DNA of 64,000 nt from NCBI GenBank assembly GCA_036936605.1, contig JAUPFV010000005.1, forward strand, positions 186,866,958-186,930,957. The letters are read 5' to 3'. The notes under the pieces are model-generated. The model did no database searches, had not been told where the DNA came from, and saw nothing but the letters and a program-made list of their open reading frames with translations. A program made the translations under genes and the position numbers. The stretch's first letter is position 1. Every line of letters begins with the position of its first letter. The stretch is from Limnanthes douglasii subsp. nivea. Its lineage: Eukaryota > Streptophyta > Magnoliopsida > Brassicales > Limnanthaceae. Positions 10,688 to 21,231 of this stretch are shown here, piece by piece.

Positions 10688-12157
10688 TTAAAGTTCTCTC
10701 GGATCGACAAAAATCGACACACCCGGGGGTGATTTAGTCCAATCACCAACAGATCCATCGCTGTAGTCTTCTCCAAGTCGTTTTATACACCACAAGTCCT
10801 CGGGGCAAGACAGTACTTTCCAATGCGGAATCCCAGACCGGAGAGGTTCGGTATTTGCCACTTCTGTCGCCACCACCGAACAACCGTTCGTTTTGGCAAA
10901 ATCATGCGCGTGAGAACAAAGCTCCTTCATCATTTTAGCAGCGCGTGGGCCTTCACCACCCAATCCATATAAAAAATGCACACCGAAAGGTCTAAAGAGC
11001 TCCGGAATCGAAGGAAGTTTTAAAAACGGCAACGCTTTATCCACGACCCTGGTCGTTTTAGCCACCGTACGTCTCACGCGTGACGCGCCTCTAACTTCAA
11101 ATTTAAACACGTCTTTGGTGTTCCATATACTAACCACGGCCCATGATTCTGGTGGGTCGGACAAAAACCGGTCCATCCCAGGCCATGGGTTTTGTTTATT
11201 TGTTCCACGTGGCAGTGCTATAAAAGTCCCTAGCGATAGTTTATTGTTGAGAATCGAGTCGATATCGCGAGGGAAAAACTCGGTGGTGGAGAAACGGCTG
11301 CGGTAGAGTACTTCGGCGTCGGAAGTTGTGAGCTTATGAATGGTGACTTGAGATGAAACCCCGAGCCGGTGAGCAAAAACCGGGTTCACTAAAATAGATG
11401 GTGTCCGAAATTTAGTGTAACCACATTTATCGGTGAATAGTTGAACCGAAGGATAGTTGTCGTTTTCCGTTGCCATGTAAGAATATTCAGCTCCGTTTTC
11501 TCTGAACCACTGTTCTATTGTATTAACTAACTTTAATCCTATTCCCATCCTCCTGATTAATAAAAAAAATTAAAAATAAATAAGATTTAACTGTTTTAAC
11601 GTTAAAACAATTTAAAACTCAAATGGACCGGGTACGTACCGGTGAGAAGTTGAAACGCGCAGGCCTAAGATATAAGCGAGTTTAGTATAAACCGGGAGCG
11701 GTTTATCTAAACCGGTTTTATTATTTCTAGAGAATTTAGTGCCACATGTAACGATTTTGATGCAACCTCTAACCATCCCGACTATTTCTGTACCGATTTC
11801 AGCCACCTGGGACAACAATGCAGAAAACAGAGCATTCAAATTTTGTCACTTAAATAAATAAAAGGTGATATTAAGTAAAAGTTATAAACTTAAATGTTTA
11901 CTTAAGCTCTCTTACCAGAAAGATAATTATTTTCAACTTTTGTTATAAAGAAATGAAAGAAATGAAAAAGAAAGTATTACCAGCATGAGAAAAGCAGGAG
12001 AATGGCGGATTCTGCAAATCGGGTCACCCATTAAATCAGTGAAAAGAGAAAGTTTTCCGGTTGGACCGACCTCGCAGCTTCTTTCGACATGTTCAACACC
12101 AGCTAAGTCTCTGTTTGGGTCAAACTCTCTTACAACAACTAAACACTCGTCTTCCAT
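10688..12157 (-). CDS. HLS1: HOOKLESS1-like GNAT-family N-acetyltransferase, 3 exons
   Basis: Exons are 11981-12157, 11640-11806 and 10688-11552. Introns are 174 and 87 bp, both GT-AG, and total 402 codons ending in TAA at 10688-10690. The start is the ATG at 12155-12157; upstream in-frame sequence has no further ATG. Residues 5-150 form the GNAT fold. The acetyl-CoA loop R-R-M-G-I-G (115-120) spans the exon 2/3 junction, and T-E-N-D-N lies at 143-147. The rest is the HLS1-specific C-terminal region, with F-F-P-R-D-I-D near 190 and S-I-F-V-D-P-R-E near the end. Length matches Arabidopsis HLS1 (about 400 aa). In Arabidopsis HLS1 is a nuclear protein needed for ethylene-dependent apical hook formation, acting through auxin response and reported to affect histone acetylation. 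Whether this is the HLS1 orthologue or an HLS1-like paralogue cannot be told. All frames are intact and neighbours are transposons. Confidence 0.95.
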
Positions 12158-12264
12158 TCTCGAAACTTTGAAATCAACCAAACAAGGCAAAAGAAAAAAT
12201 GATAAAAACTTGAACTTTCTTGTGTTTGGGTTGTAGTGAGTGAAGGATATAGAGCAGTAGAGAA

Positions 12265-12284
12265 TAGACTTTATATAGGGGAAG
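12265..12284 (-). promoter_or_regulatory. TATA box of the HLS1-like gene
   Basis: The minus strand reads CCCTATATAAAGTC here, about 115 nt before the ATG. Expected transcription start is near 12240, giving a leader of about 80 nt. This is the best TATA match upstream of the gene. Confidence 0.7.
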
Positions 12285-12479
12285 AAGAGTGATAAGAAAA
12301 AACGTGAAATTTAAGTAATTATTAAATGAAAGTTTTTTATAAAAATAAAGTGAGAAATCAATATCAAAAAGTGGTGAAAAAGACAAAAATGATAAATAAA
12401 AATGTGATGAGTATTCGAAGTGTTATGACGTTATATTATAAATATACTACCTCTTCTTTTTTTTTGTCTAAATTTTTTT

Positions 12480-12995
12480 TTTATTTCTCTTTAATCTCTC
12501 TCTACAATCATCTTCCACTACTTGGTTTTCTCTCTCTTCTCCCCACTATCTCTCTTCGTATTCTACTTTTTTTTTTCTTTTCCTAACATAAATGAGTAGT
12601 AAAGTTTTATATAAAAAAAAATATCATATACTTAATTTGTTAGGATGCGTAATATTTTTAATTTAGCAGAAAAATAAATCTATATTCGACCAATACATTA
12701 TTTTTTAAAATATTTATAATACATTAAATATTTATTATATTAAAATAATAATTTAGAATTAATTATATATAGTAGAGTAGTTTTAGATTTTATCCTAGCA
12801 TTTAAAATAAATAAATAAAAGATTTTATAGTTGAAGTGATTAAACTTCTCTTTTGTTATAATTATGGTTGAAGTGGTAATTAGTAGAGTAGTAATTACTA
12901 ATTACACTAATTAGTGATATAATTATGGTATGGTTGTTAAGAAGAAAGTTAAAAGGTTGAAGAGGAAATGACGGCTATGGCTGCGCTATGTAGAG
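12480..12995. repeat. Proximal copy of a diverged duplication upstream of HLS1
   Basis: It shares ordered blocks with 14245-15085: a CT-rich tract ending 'tctctcttcgtattctactt', the phrase 'gaagtgattaaacttctctttt', and a 'gtggtaatta...tagagtag...aattatggt...aagaagaaa...gaggaaatga' block. The homology is patchy, with many indels. Confidence 0.65.
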
Positions 12996-14244
12996 TAAGT
13001 GGATTTCTCTCTCTAACTTTAGATTCGTTTTCAGAATTCTAATCATTTTAGTTTTGCGATTAAAGAAGCAAGCCGTTACTACAATAGTGATGATGAAACC
13101 TTATGCAATATGGTCTAATCATTACATTTCTTTTGCAACTTACTTTCTCATCTATATCCATATGACCATATGGATAAACTGTAGATTCTTCACCTATATC
13201 CAGATTTCTAATCATTTACGAATACGATTGTGATTTTCCAAATCATAATTAAATCACAATCTTATTAGTAGTAATAAATTACTTTATAGCACATAAATCA
13301 AACAAATAATCATGTTCTAAAATTATATCTGGAAGGGATAGATTTATTAGATATTTATGTGAAAATATATTTTAATATATATAAGAATTACTTTAATTAG
13401 AAATGGTAATATTGATATGAGCCCGTACAATCGAGATTGATATATGTTTAGATTTTGTCGTGTCTAAATTTATAATATATCTATAAATAATTATGGTGTA
13501 TATGTGCGTAAAAAAAAGATAGAATATAAATTTTTAGTTCATTCAACTTAATTCGAAAAATATAAACTATATATAAAATATAAATAATGATAATACAAAC
13601 AAATTATTGATTATTAAAAAATTGTTTTCGAGTAATATATAATTTTTGTTCTTTCAATAATTATTAATTAAACTTTTTCAATAAATAATATATTTATTAA
13701 TTAGAATTTTTCTTTAAATAATATTTTAAATAATACATTTAGAATCCAAGTTTCAATTTTTTTTTTGATTCTTATAATGAAAGCGAAAATGAAAACATTT
13801 AGGTGATATTAATTAAAAATTTAAATATGTTTACGTTTTTTTATATAAAAATATTATTAATTTCGATGATTGATATTTGTTTACTTGAATAATATTAAAT
13901 TATTATATTTTTTATTTTAAAAAAATTTATTTTAAATTTTATTTAAATCTAAAAATAAAATATCACAAAATCATTTTGATAAAACCAAACCTAACCATCC
14001 GAACAATAAAATAATATTTACGGACCGGATAGAATCGACGGATCAAATTCAAAATACTAAAACTCCAACAAACATATACAAACGTTAGGTCGAGTTGGCT
14101 TTCAAATAGAAATTCAGAATCCAAACTGATCGGCCTGAACCCGATCAAAACCATCGAGTATCATGGTAACTTTATAATTATAAAAGGTGGTAATCTAAAA
14201 ATAAAAATTTGATCTAAACTTACTAAATTTAGAAATTAGCTGTT
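12996..14244. other. AT-rich spacer between the duplicated blocks
   Basis: No gene seen. A patch at 13980-14160 with repeated 'ccgaac / cggatc' phrases resembles decayed transposon ends but could not be assigned. Confidence 0.5.
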
Positions 14245-15085
14245 GGATGCTCTTACATACGCTACCTTTGTTTTTCTCTATACTGCCTCGACTAGGTTTT
14301 CTCTCTCTTCAGTCTTCCCTAGCTTAGCTATCTCTCCCGTATTCTACTTCTTTTGTTTTCCTCGCATAACTAGCTTTCTTTATTCTATATTAATTACAAT
14401 ATACGGTAGTTTATTAAAAAATTATATTACTTTAAAATAAATATATTTATCGATTGAATAATATCAAATATCATATAATGTGGATTTGAAATTTGATTAG
14501 TCGGTCTCTATAAATTTATTTTGTTTGTTATTATTTTTATAATATCTATTCTTCTCATTGTTATCTATTAAATTGTAAATTTAAAAAAATTAGAAACAAA
14601 ATTTTAGTAAGTTTTAATATAAAATCAAATTTAAAATATATAGTATAGAAATCAAAAAGAAACTTGAAAATAGAATTGCTTTATGATATTTATTAAATAT
14701 ATTAAATATGTATTGTATTAAAATTATAATTTCGATTTAATTATTGTATGGTAGATAAATTTTAGTTCTTATCTTAGTATTATATTTTGAATTTAAAAAA
14801 AATAAAATTAATGTGTGTATATACATACCCAAAACTTTAAAAAAAAGTGTAAAAAGATGTCTTATACTTTTTATTATTTAATTCTAAAGTGATTAAACTT
14901 TTCTATTTTTGTCTAGTAAGTTCTCTCTAAAACAAATTGCTAGTAGGACTAGCACGTTTTTGGTTAGGAAGGAAAAGCACATTATCAGGAAATGGTAATT
15001 AACAGAGAGTAGGAGTAAATTAGTGGTACTAATTATGGTGAGAAGAAGAAACTTAAAGGATAGAGAGGAAAGGAAGGCAATGAAT
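14245..15085. repeat. Distal copy of the diverged duplication upstream of HLS1
   Basis: Collinear with 12480-12995: 'tctctcccgtattctacttctttt' near 14330, 'taaagtgattaaacttttctattttt' near 14890, and the block ending 'aattatggtgagaagaagaaac...gagaggaaagg' near 15075. It ends within a few bases of the hAT left terminus at 15089. Confidence 0.65.
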
Positions 15086-15719
15086 GACTAGGGGTGGAAA
15101 CCGGGTCTCATATGTCACACGATCTTTATTAGAATCTATTCAGTTCAATTCCGTCCTGATTTAATTTCGTTGTAATCGTATTTTATAATGTTGTTACTAT
15201 TTAATTTATTGAAGAGTATTTAGTTGGGTAATAATTGGTTTATTCGATATTTTACTTTTTATATAATTTAATATTATAAAACTTTTAATGTAATTTAAAA
15301 TAATTATATACCAAAATTTAATAAAATAAAAAACAGTTAAAATATTTATTACCATAAAAAAAATACAAAAGATATTTAACTAGTATTTTTAATCATATTC
15401 ATTAATGTGATCAAAATTGTTGGAATTTTATATATTTATACAACAATTTAAAGAGGTTGGTAATATATATATATATATATACTTACTTGGTATGTACAAT
15501 AGTAAATTAAAAGAAAAGTTAAAAAAAATATTTATAAAAAATAAAATTAATAGATTAATAGAATAAAATAACAATTAAATAATAAACTACAAAAAAAAAT
15601 AGAATTAAATAAAATAATATTTAATATAATAAAATAAATGTTGTTGGACAAAACGAACATCCGCCACCCTAAACGAACGCTCGTTATACATAGTTTTTTA
15701 TATAAAAAATAATTGTTAT

Positions 15720-15775
15720 AGTGCAACGGATGTCCAATTGGTCAAATGGGTGTTTGTTCGAGTCCAAACACTATT
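15720..15775 (+). other. tRNA-like relic
   Basis: A sequence resembling a D-arm/A box (tgtccaattggtc) is followed closely by a good B box (gttcgagtcc). The boxes are about 15 nt apart, too close for a functional tRNA, so the anticodon arm is missing. It may be a truncated SINE head or chance. Confidence 0.3.
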
Positions 15776-16229
15776 TTGTTTTTGTAGGTTTTCTCTATAA
15801 ACAAATAAAAACTCAATTTCTCATTTATCATTTCTCAAACAATCTTCATCTTCTAAATTCCTCAACCCAACTTCCATAATCTCTTAAATCAACCTTTTCT
15901 ATAATTTTCGAGCAAATTGTAAATTTGATCTACTCAAGTCTGTTTGGTGGTGGATCATTTGTGATTATATGAGCTTGTTATACTCCTTTTATTATTTATT
16001 CGTGTTATTGTTTGATTTGTTTCATGTTACTCGTTATTTTATATTTTATATTTTTATTCTTTTAATAGCACAAAAAACGACATAATATTATTGTCCTACC
16101 TTCCCTACCTATAGACTTAGTTATTTTTTAATGATGAAAAATTAGGTATGCATGATTTTTTAGATATCCGTCTACAAAATTCAACCTCAAAACAAATTAT
16201 TCTCATGTTAACGGTAAGGCTAACACTAG

Positions 16230-16870
16230 TTTGAAATCTCGGAAGAAAACATCTTGGGTATGATACTACTTTATTGAGAGATGTAAATAACAAACAACTA
16301 CGTGTAAAATATATGGATAATAACTGTCTTATAAGGATGGAAAACAAAATAGTAGCACACGGGATATATTTAGACACTTAGAAAACAAGCACCAAAATAG
16401 AACGACGACAAGAAAAACTCCTTAATATGTTAATGAATTACACCAATATTTGCATACCTAGTATGATTAAAGTACGTATGGTGATGATAACCATCTTGAT
16501 ATCTTAATATGGTGGATGTTCAAGGAACCATGGTTTCCTATTCTTTTCAAGTTTGTCAATGAGGTTCTTTTTATATTTATGTCTACATTGACAAGTGAAT
16601 TTATGTTTAGTATAGCCAGGCTGCAATACAGGACTAAACAAACAAGACTGACTAGCAATGAACTTGAAGTATGTGTTGCAGTCAATGAATGGTTTGCGTC
16701 GGCACATATGATGCAAGACAAAAAAATCTAAAAAGAAAGAGAATCCAAAGAACATCTTCGATGAACTAAGTGATATTAAACAACATTTTGAGGATGAAGT
16801 TGTTGAGATTCAGGAGGATGAAGACTAATTTGAATCAAAAGATGAAATTATGGATGAAGAACATTTGTAA
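16230..16870 (+). pseudogene. hAT transposase relic: BED zinc finger joined to dimerization domain
   Basis: Around 16245-16400, reading across two frames, a BED-finger pattern appears: S-W-V-W, then C-K-I-x-G, then H-L-E-N-K-H. From about 16495 an open frame carries the hAT C-terminal dimerization domain: D-I-L-I-W-W near the start, then P-W-F-P-I-L, S-T-L-T-S-E-F-M-F-S and N-E-W-F. An acidic tail follows to a TAA at 16868-16870, with an internal stop near 16828. The 350-400 residue catalytic core normally between these domains is absent, so the protein cannot transpose. Leader-like sequence precedes it (about 15800-16060). Confidence 0.75.
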
Positions 16871-17091
16871 TATAAATTTATTAGTCAATTTGTAATAGGA
16901 TAGTTCAAATTGAGAATATGTATACAACGCATGTGCCACAATAATATAAATTATGGAATGTATCATTTAATCTCGTAACATAACAACACGTATACATATA
17001 TTATAATTGAACTGTACAAATATATACTTATCACAAAAAATTTACCACTTATAAAATAATCAAACTATAACAACTTATACTATAATTAAAC

Positions 17092-17290
17092 TGAAAGGGT
17101 AGCCGAGTTGGTGGAGTAGATGAGCTAGTGACTAAAAGGTAATGCGTTCGACCCCTCTCTACAAACTCTCTCTTGGTTTGAGTCTGTCACCTTGTGTGGT
17201 TTACCTTCTAGCATTGGTTTGCAGACTACTGCATCAGACTGAGGGTTTACCATGTACACACTCGTTGTGCGCACTATAACAATGATTTTA
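17092..17290 (+). mobile_element. tRNA-derived SINE inside the hAT element
   Basis: The A box tagccgagttgg (about 17101-17112) fits TRGCNNAGYNGG exactly, and a B box gcgttcgacccc lies about 40 nt on (near 17143). The body contains 'gtggtttacc' and 'gggtttaccatg', and a 'tgtgcgc' end, which recall the Au SINE family; the family name is tentative. A clear target duplication could not be picked out because 'actataacaa' recurs locally. Confidence 0.65.
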
Positions 17291-17771
17291 TCACTAATAA
17301 CGATCAAAATATAACATTTGGAGTAATTATAATTAAACCATTATAATCAAAATATAATAATAAAATTATAATAACCTATATTAATTTTAAATTATAATAT
17401 ACACAATTGAATTATAAAGTTTATAACAATCTTTTTATCAAACAATAACAATATTTGTACTCTGTATGTCATAAAAATAATAAAAATTTAAACTTTTACA
17501 TAAATATTATAAAACTCATCCTCCACATTATATGAAATATAAAATAAAAATTATTATGAGTTTTGGAGGTGAAAAAAAATCACGTTTTTTTATGTTATCA
17601 TGATTTTACTGTTACCCTGATAGCGACGAGTTTTAATTTTACCGTATTTTACTATAACAATGACGAGACATAATGAAAACCGACCATGTTTTATCATTCC
17701 TATAACAATACAGTAATATCGTGATAGACAATATGAATCTCGTCATACATGTGAGACATTTACCACCCTTA

Positions 17772-18199
17772 GTTATACTTACGTCTAGTATTTAGGTGAA
17801 TTTTTTATAACTTTACTTTACATTCATTTTTAGATTTTTAATCATTTTAAATGAAGATCTCAAGTTTCATTTTTAGACAACTTGAATCTCGTCATCCATT
17901 ATGTAAAGTCACAGTATACTATATATATATAAATATAAAAGTTTTATGAAGATCTCAAGTTTAAATGGAAACGATCTTAGTGAATTTGAATTCTTAGTAA
18001 AGAATGTTATTACCATAACCTTTATAATCGAATTTCGTCGACGTAAATATTTTAGTTTATGTAATATATTTTTATTTCTCGTGTCCAATAGTATGTCATT
18101 AATATATCGTACTAAAAATATAAACTTACTCCAAATACAATTTTGATATGCACAGTCTTTAACTTAATTCATCTCAAAACCAAATGAGACTATTATCCA
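17772..18199. other. AT-rich DNA, no gene recognised
   Basis: Frames here are short. A phrase 'cttgaatctcgtcatccatt' at 17880 echoes 'atgaatctcgtcatacat' at 17733, so a little hAT-derived sequence may lie outside the assigned end. Confidence 0.5.
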
Positions 18200-18660
18200 A
18201 AAAAAATTATGACATCCTTTTCGAGAAGTATACTTGAGTCTATAAATGGATTTATTACATTGATTTTGAATCACCAATTACAAAGTTTTCAGTTTGCAGC
18301 ATTCCATCATTAAGTAAAACGATCTTACCATCCTTTTTTTTGAAGTTGTAGGTCAAACTGTGCAACTAGTGCCATTATTCTTCTAAAAGAGTCATTTGAT
18401 AAAAGCAGTGATAAAGTATTTTTGAAGTCAATACCTTCCCCATGAGTATAAAATTTTCGCACAAGTCACGCTTTATGTCTCTCTATGGTACCCTTGGAAT
18501 TGTGTTTGGTTTCGTAAGGCCATTTAAATCCAATCGATTTATTTCCTTCAGGTAATGAGACAAGCTCTCAAACCAAATTACATTGCATTAATGTATACTA
18601 TTCATTATAGTGTTAATCCAAAACTGACAATCGAAACATGGATTCATAGAAACACGATGA
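18200..18660 (-). pseudogene. Ty1/copia reverse transcriptase fragment
   Basis: Minus-strand translation gives the conserved opening of a Copia RT: a L-P-E-G-N-K-S-I-G-F-K-W stretch, then S-K-G-T-I-E-R-H-K-A-x-L-V, then T-H-G-E-G-I-D-F-K-N-T, with a degraded continuation to about 18290. Integrase and RNase H are not visible nearby, so it is an isolated, broken fragment. Confidence 0.75.
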
Positions 18661-19983
18661 ATCGTTTACCGTTATGACACGTGAATCTTCATATTATTAA
18701 ATATATATTATATAATATGAAGATATAACATGCTTTGTTTCTCGAGTGGACCTTTTAAGAGCAGTATTTCTTCAATTTACACTACTTATGGAGGTAAAAT
18801 TTTATTTTCATTAACAATATAATTTGGTGTATCTATATGTTCTAATTGGATAAGCCAGCTGACACTTTAGTATATTTACGATGCAATTTTTCTTGAAAAT
18901 GAACATTTGTTCCTAAATTTTTTTTCTCAAACTCAATATCCTCAAATAACCTTTTTGTTCCCGTCTCAAATATAATTTTAGTGGAACGCTCATAAAACTT
19001 AAATCCCCTTGAATGGTGTGATATTTAAGGAAATAATAAAGAACCGTCTTAGGGTCCAACTTTTTATATTTGGCTTATAAGGCTTTGTTTTGATGGAAAT
19101 GACTTATACACAGTCTAAAGTTTATGTAGGATCTTAATGATTGCTTTTGTTATTAGTTACTCAAATTCTAATGTCTAAATATTTACTATAATTGAATTTT
19201 GATTCCATAATTAAATAAATTTTAATTTTAAGAGTTTTAGGTCAGATTTTCTATCGAAATTACGCTTACTAATAATTGAGACTTTGATATAAAATGATAT
19301 GATTATATAATATATCAATTATATTATGTGCTCATGCTTTATACTCTCATGAGGTTTGAATCGTTATTTTCTATTTAGAAGTGAATGGTTTTTTCAACAA
19401 TATATATCTCAAATATTTTGTTTTTTTCCCTTTGTTGTCAAAGGTATAAATTATGATTCCATATTCAAATAAGATGTTCATATTTTTTTCTTTGATTTTA
19501 GGCAACATAACCACATGAAAAGGTAAATATCCATCAAATGATTAGTTAATTATCAAATAGGATAGTGATAAAGTGTTTGTTTGTGTATCGGTCAAGTAAT
19601 TCTGAAAATAATAATTATTAGAGATACATTTTTTGTTTTTAATAAAAAAACTCTTATAATGTTATTGCGTTGTTCATATTTAAACTACCTCTTATCTATT
19701 CAGATTTTCTAAGTTTTGAACTATGATTAAATTATATATTTCGCTCTTTAAATTAAAGATATCTAAAGTTTTCAATCTAACGATATTAACTTTGAAAATA
19801 ACTATACATATTTTAAATCACTTTTATTCCTAAAATTTGTTTATTTCTTCAAAATATTTTATCTTGAAAGTAAAAGATAAAATTACTTTGGTTTCTATAA
19901 TTTCTTTAATATCATCCATTAGATTAAGTAAATCAAATATGTAGAGATATGGTTATATAAACTATCATATATATATATATAAT
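18661..19983. other. AT-rich DNA, no gene recognised
   Basis: Possible decayed extension of the Copia relic up to about 19060 on the minus strand, but no motif can be defended. Confidence 0.5.
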
Positions 19984-20318
19984 TGAGGGTAATTTAGTAA
20001 AGTATTTTGAGAATTTAAGGTTTATGATGAAATGTGTGAGATAATTAAGGTGTGTATTTGTATTAAATTTTGATCACCCTCATTAATGAAATTAGTTGGG
20101 GTATTTATACTCAATTAATGACCAATGAGCCTTTCGGATCGAATTGTGGGCTTGGGTCAAGTTTGAGAACCCATTAGCCCAAGATATGAAATGAACGACA
20201 CCTTGTTTAGTCACATCCCACCGATATTACTCTGTTCGTTATCTTATGATACTGGTTTAGTCCGAACTGTCCTTCAGATAAGGTTAAGCAGCAGTGTCAA
20301 AATTATCTGACCTCATCA
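19984..20318 (-). mobile_element. Solo LTR of the Tat-lineage Ty3/gypsy family
   Basis: It begins TGAGGGTAATTT and ends CTCATCA, 335 bp. It is collinear with the LTR at 42976-43305 (TGAGGATAATTT... CTATCA, 330 bp), and its block 'attaaattttgatcaccctcattaatga' recurs in the split LTR at 58900-60912. No internal gag or pol lies on either side. The 5-bp flanks (ataat, gatat) do not match. Confidence 0.7.
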
Positions 20319-21082
20319 GATATCAAAACAAATTTAATAATATATTTTTAGTGTTTATTTTAAACTAATAACAAGTATAAACATATTTTGTTTGTCACGC
20401 ACGAAAATAAATCTTTGGATATTCAATCTAAACCTTTTTTATGATATAATTATTTATAATTATTTTTTAACATTAATTGATAACATCAATATTACATATA
20501 TGGATGCAATCGTAAATAAATATATTTGTTGTTCTCACGACCGGAGCATACGTGTGAAAATAATGTTTAAATTTTTTATTCAAAATATTTCTAACAACCA
20601 GTCTAGCATTATATACATGTATGGTTCTATTTATGTGTAATTTACTAAAAAAACACCTACTTATATCCAAATTAGCTTTAAACCTCTACAAGGTTTAAAT
20701 TCATATCATTTTTAACGACGTCATTATCAAATATAAAATGGTCTAAAATATTATTTTTATAAGATTTAGAAATGTCTTCCAATAAGGAAACCACCAAAAT
20801 TTTCCAACTATTGTATTAACAACTTACTTCTATTATGTGGGAAAAGATCATTTGATAATCAATCTCATCAAATCCTAATTACTTTGGTATTCTCTCATTT
20901 TACGAACTCATATGATTTCTCTTCAATAATGTGTAATGTTTTAAAAACAAAATCTCATTCATAGTATGGATTTAAGTCTTATCATCACTATGTAATGCGG
21001 ACTTAATGAATCCAGTTATAAGCTTCATTCATTTCCATAACTTGCATAAGGATATACAAAAATGCGATGAATAATATAACAA
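20319..21082. other. AT-rich DNA, no gene recognised
   Basis: Only small A/T-rich frames. Confidence 0.6.
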
Positions 21083-21094
21083 ATATTTACAACA
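21083..21094. repeat. SINE target-site duplication, left
   Basis: atatttacaaca, identical to 21220-21231. Confidence 0.85.
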
Positions 21095-21219
21095 TTTTTT
21101 TTCTTTTTCGGAGGCAATCTGCAACTGCTACTCATCGAGTGCGCACAAAATAAGGTCGAACGTATGACATTTTGGTCACGAGCCTATCTACTCTACCACT
21201 CGACTAGCACTTTCGGAGC
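21095..21219 (-). mobile_element. tRNA-derived SINE, short, with perfect TSD
   Basis: On the minus strand an A-box-like tagtcgagtgg is followed about 45 nt on by a B box cgttcgacctt. The 3' end is an A-rich tail (T-run at 21095-21107 on the plus strand). The perfect 12-bp flanks show a real insertion. At 125 bp the body is shorter than that of the SINE at 17092, with which it shares the head. Confidence 0.8.
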
Positions 21220-21231
21220 ATATTTACAACA
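21220..21231. repeat. SINE target-site duplication, right
   Basis: atatttacaaca, identical to 21083-21094. Confidence 0.85.

Larger units (their letters stand above)
15089..17771 (+). mobile_element. hAT-type DNA transposon, internally deleted
   Basis: The left end 'taggggtggaaac' (15089) and right end 'tttaccaccctta' (17759-17771) are imperfect inverted repeats. They match the TAGGGGTGGCAA-type termini of plant hAT elements. Inside is a plus-strand transposase relic with only the N- and C-terminal domains. The flanking 8-mers (tgaatgac and gttatact) do not match, so no target duplication is supported; decay or a misplaced end may explain this. Confidence 0.7.

Noticed and set aside
17065..17282. 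'actataacaa' on both sides of the SINE at 17092 as its TSD
   Set aside because: The same word recurs several times in this hAT end, and the left copy lies too far from the tRNA-like head.
15081..17779. 8-bp target duplication for the hAT element
   Set aside because: tgaatgac and gttatact agree at only two positions.
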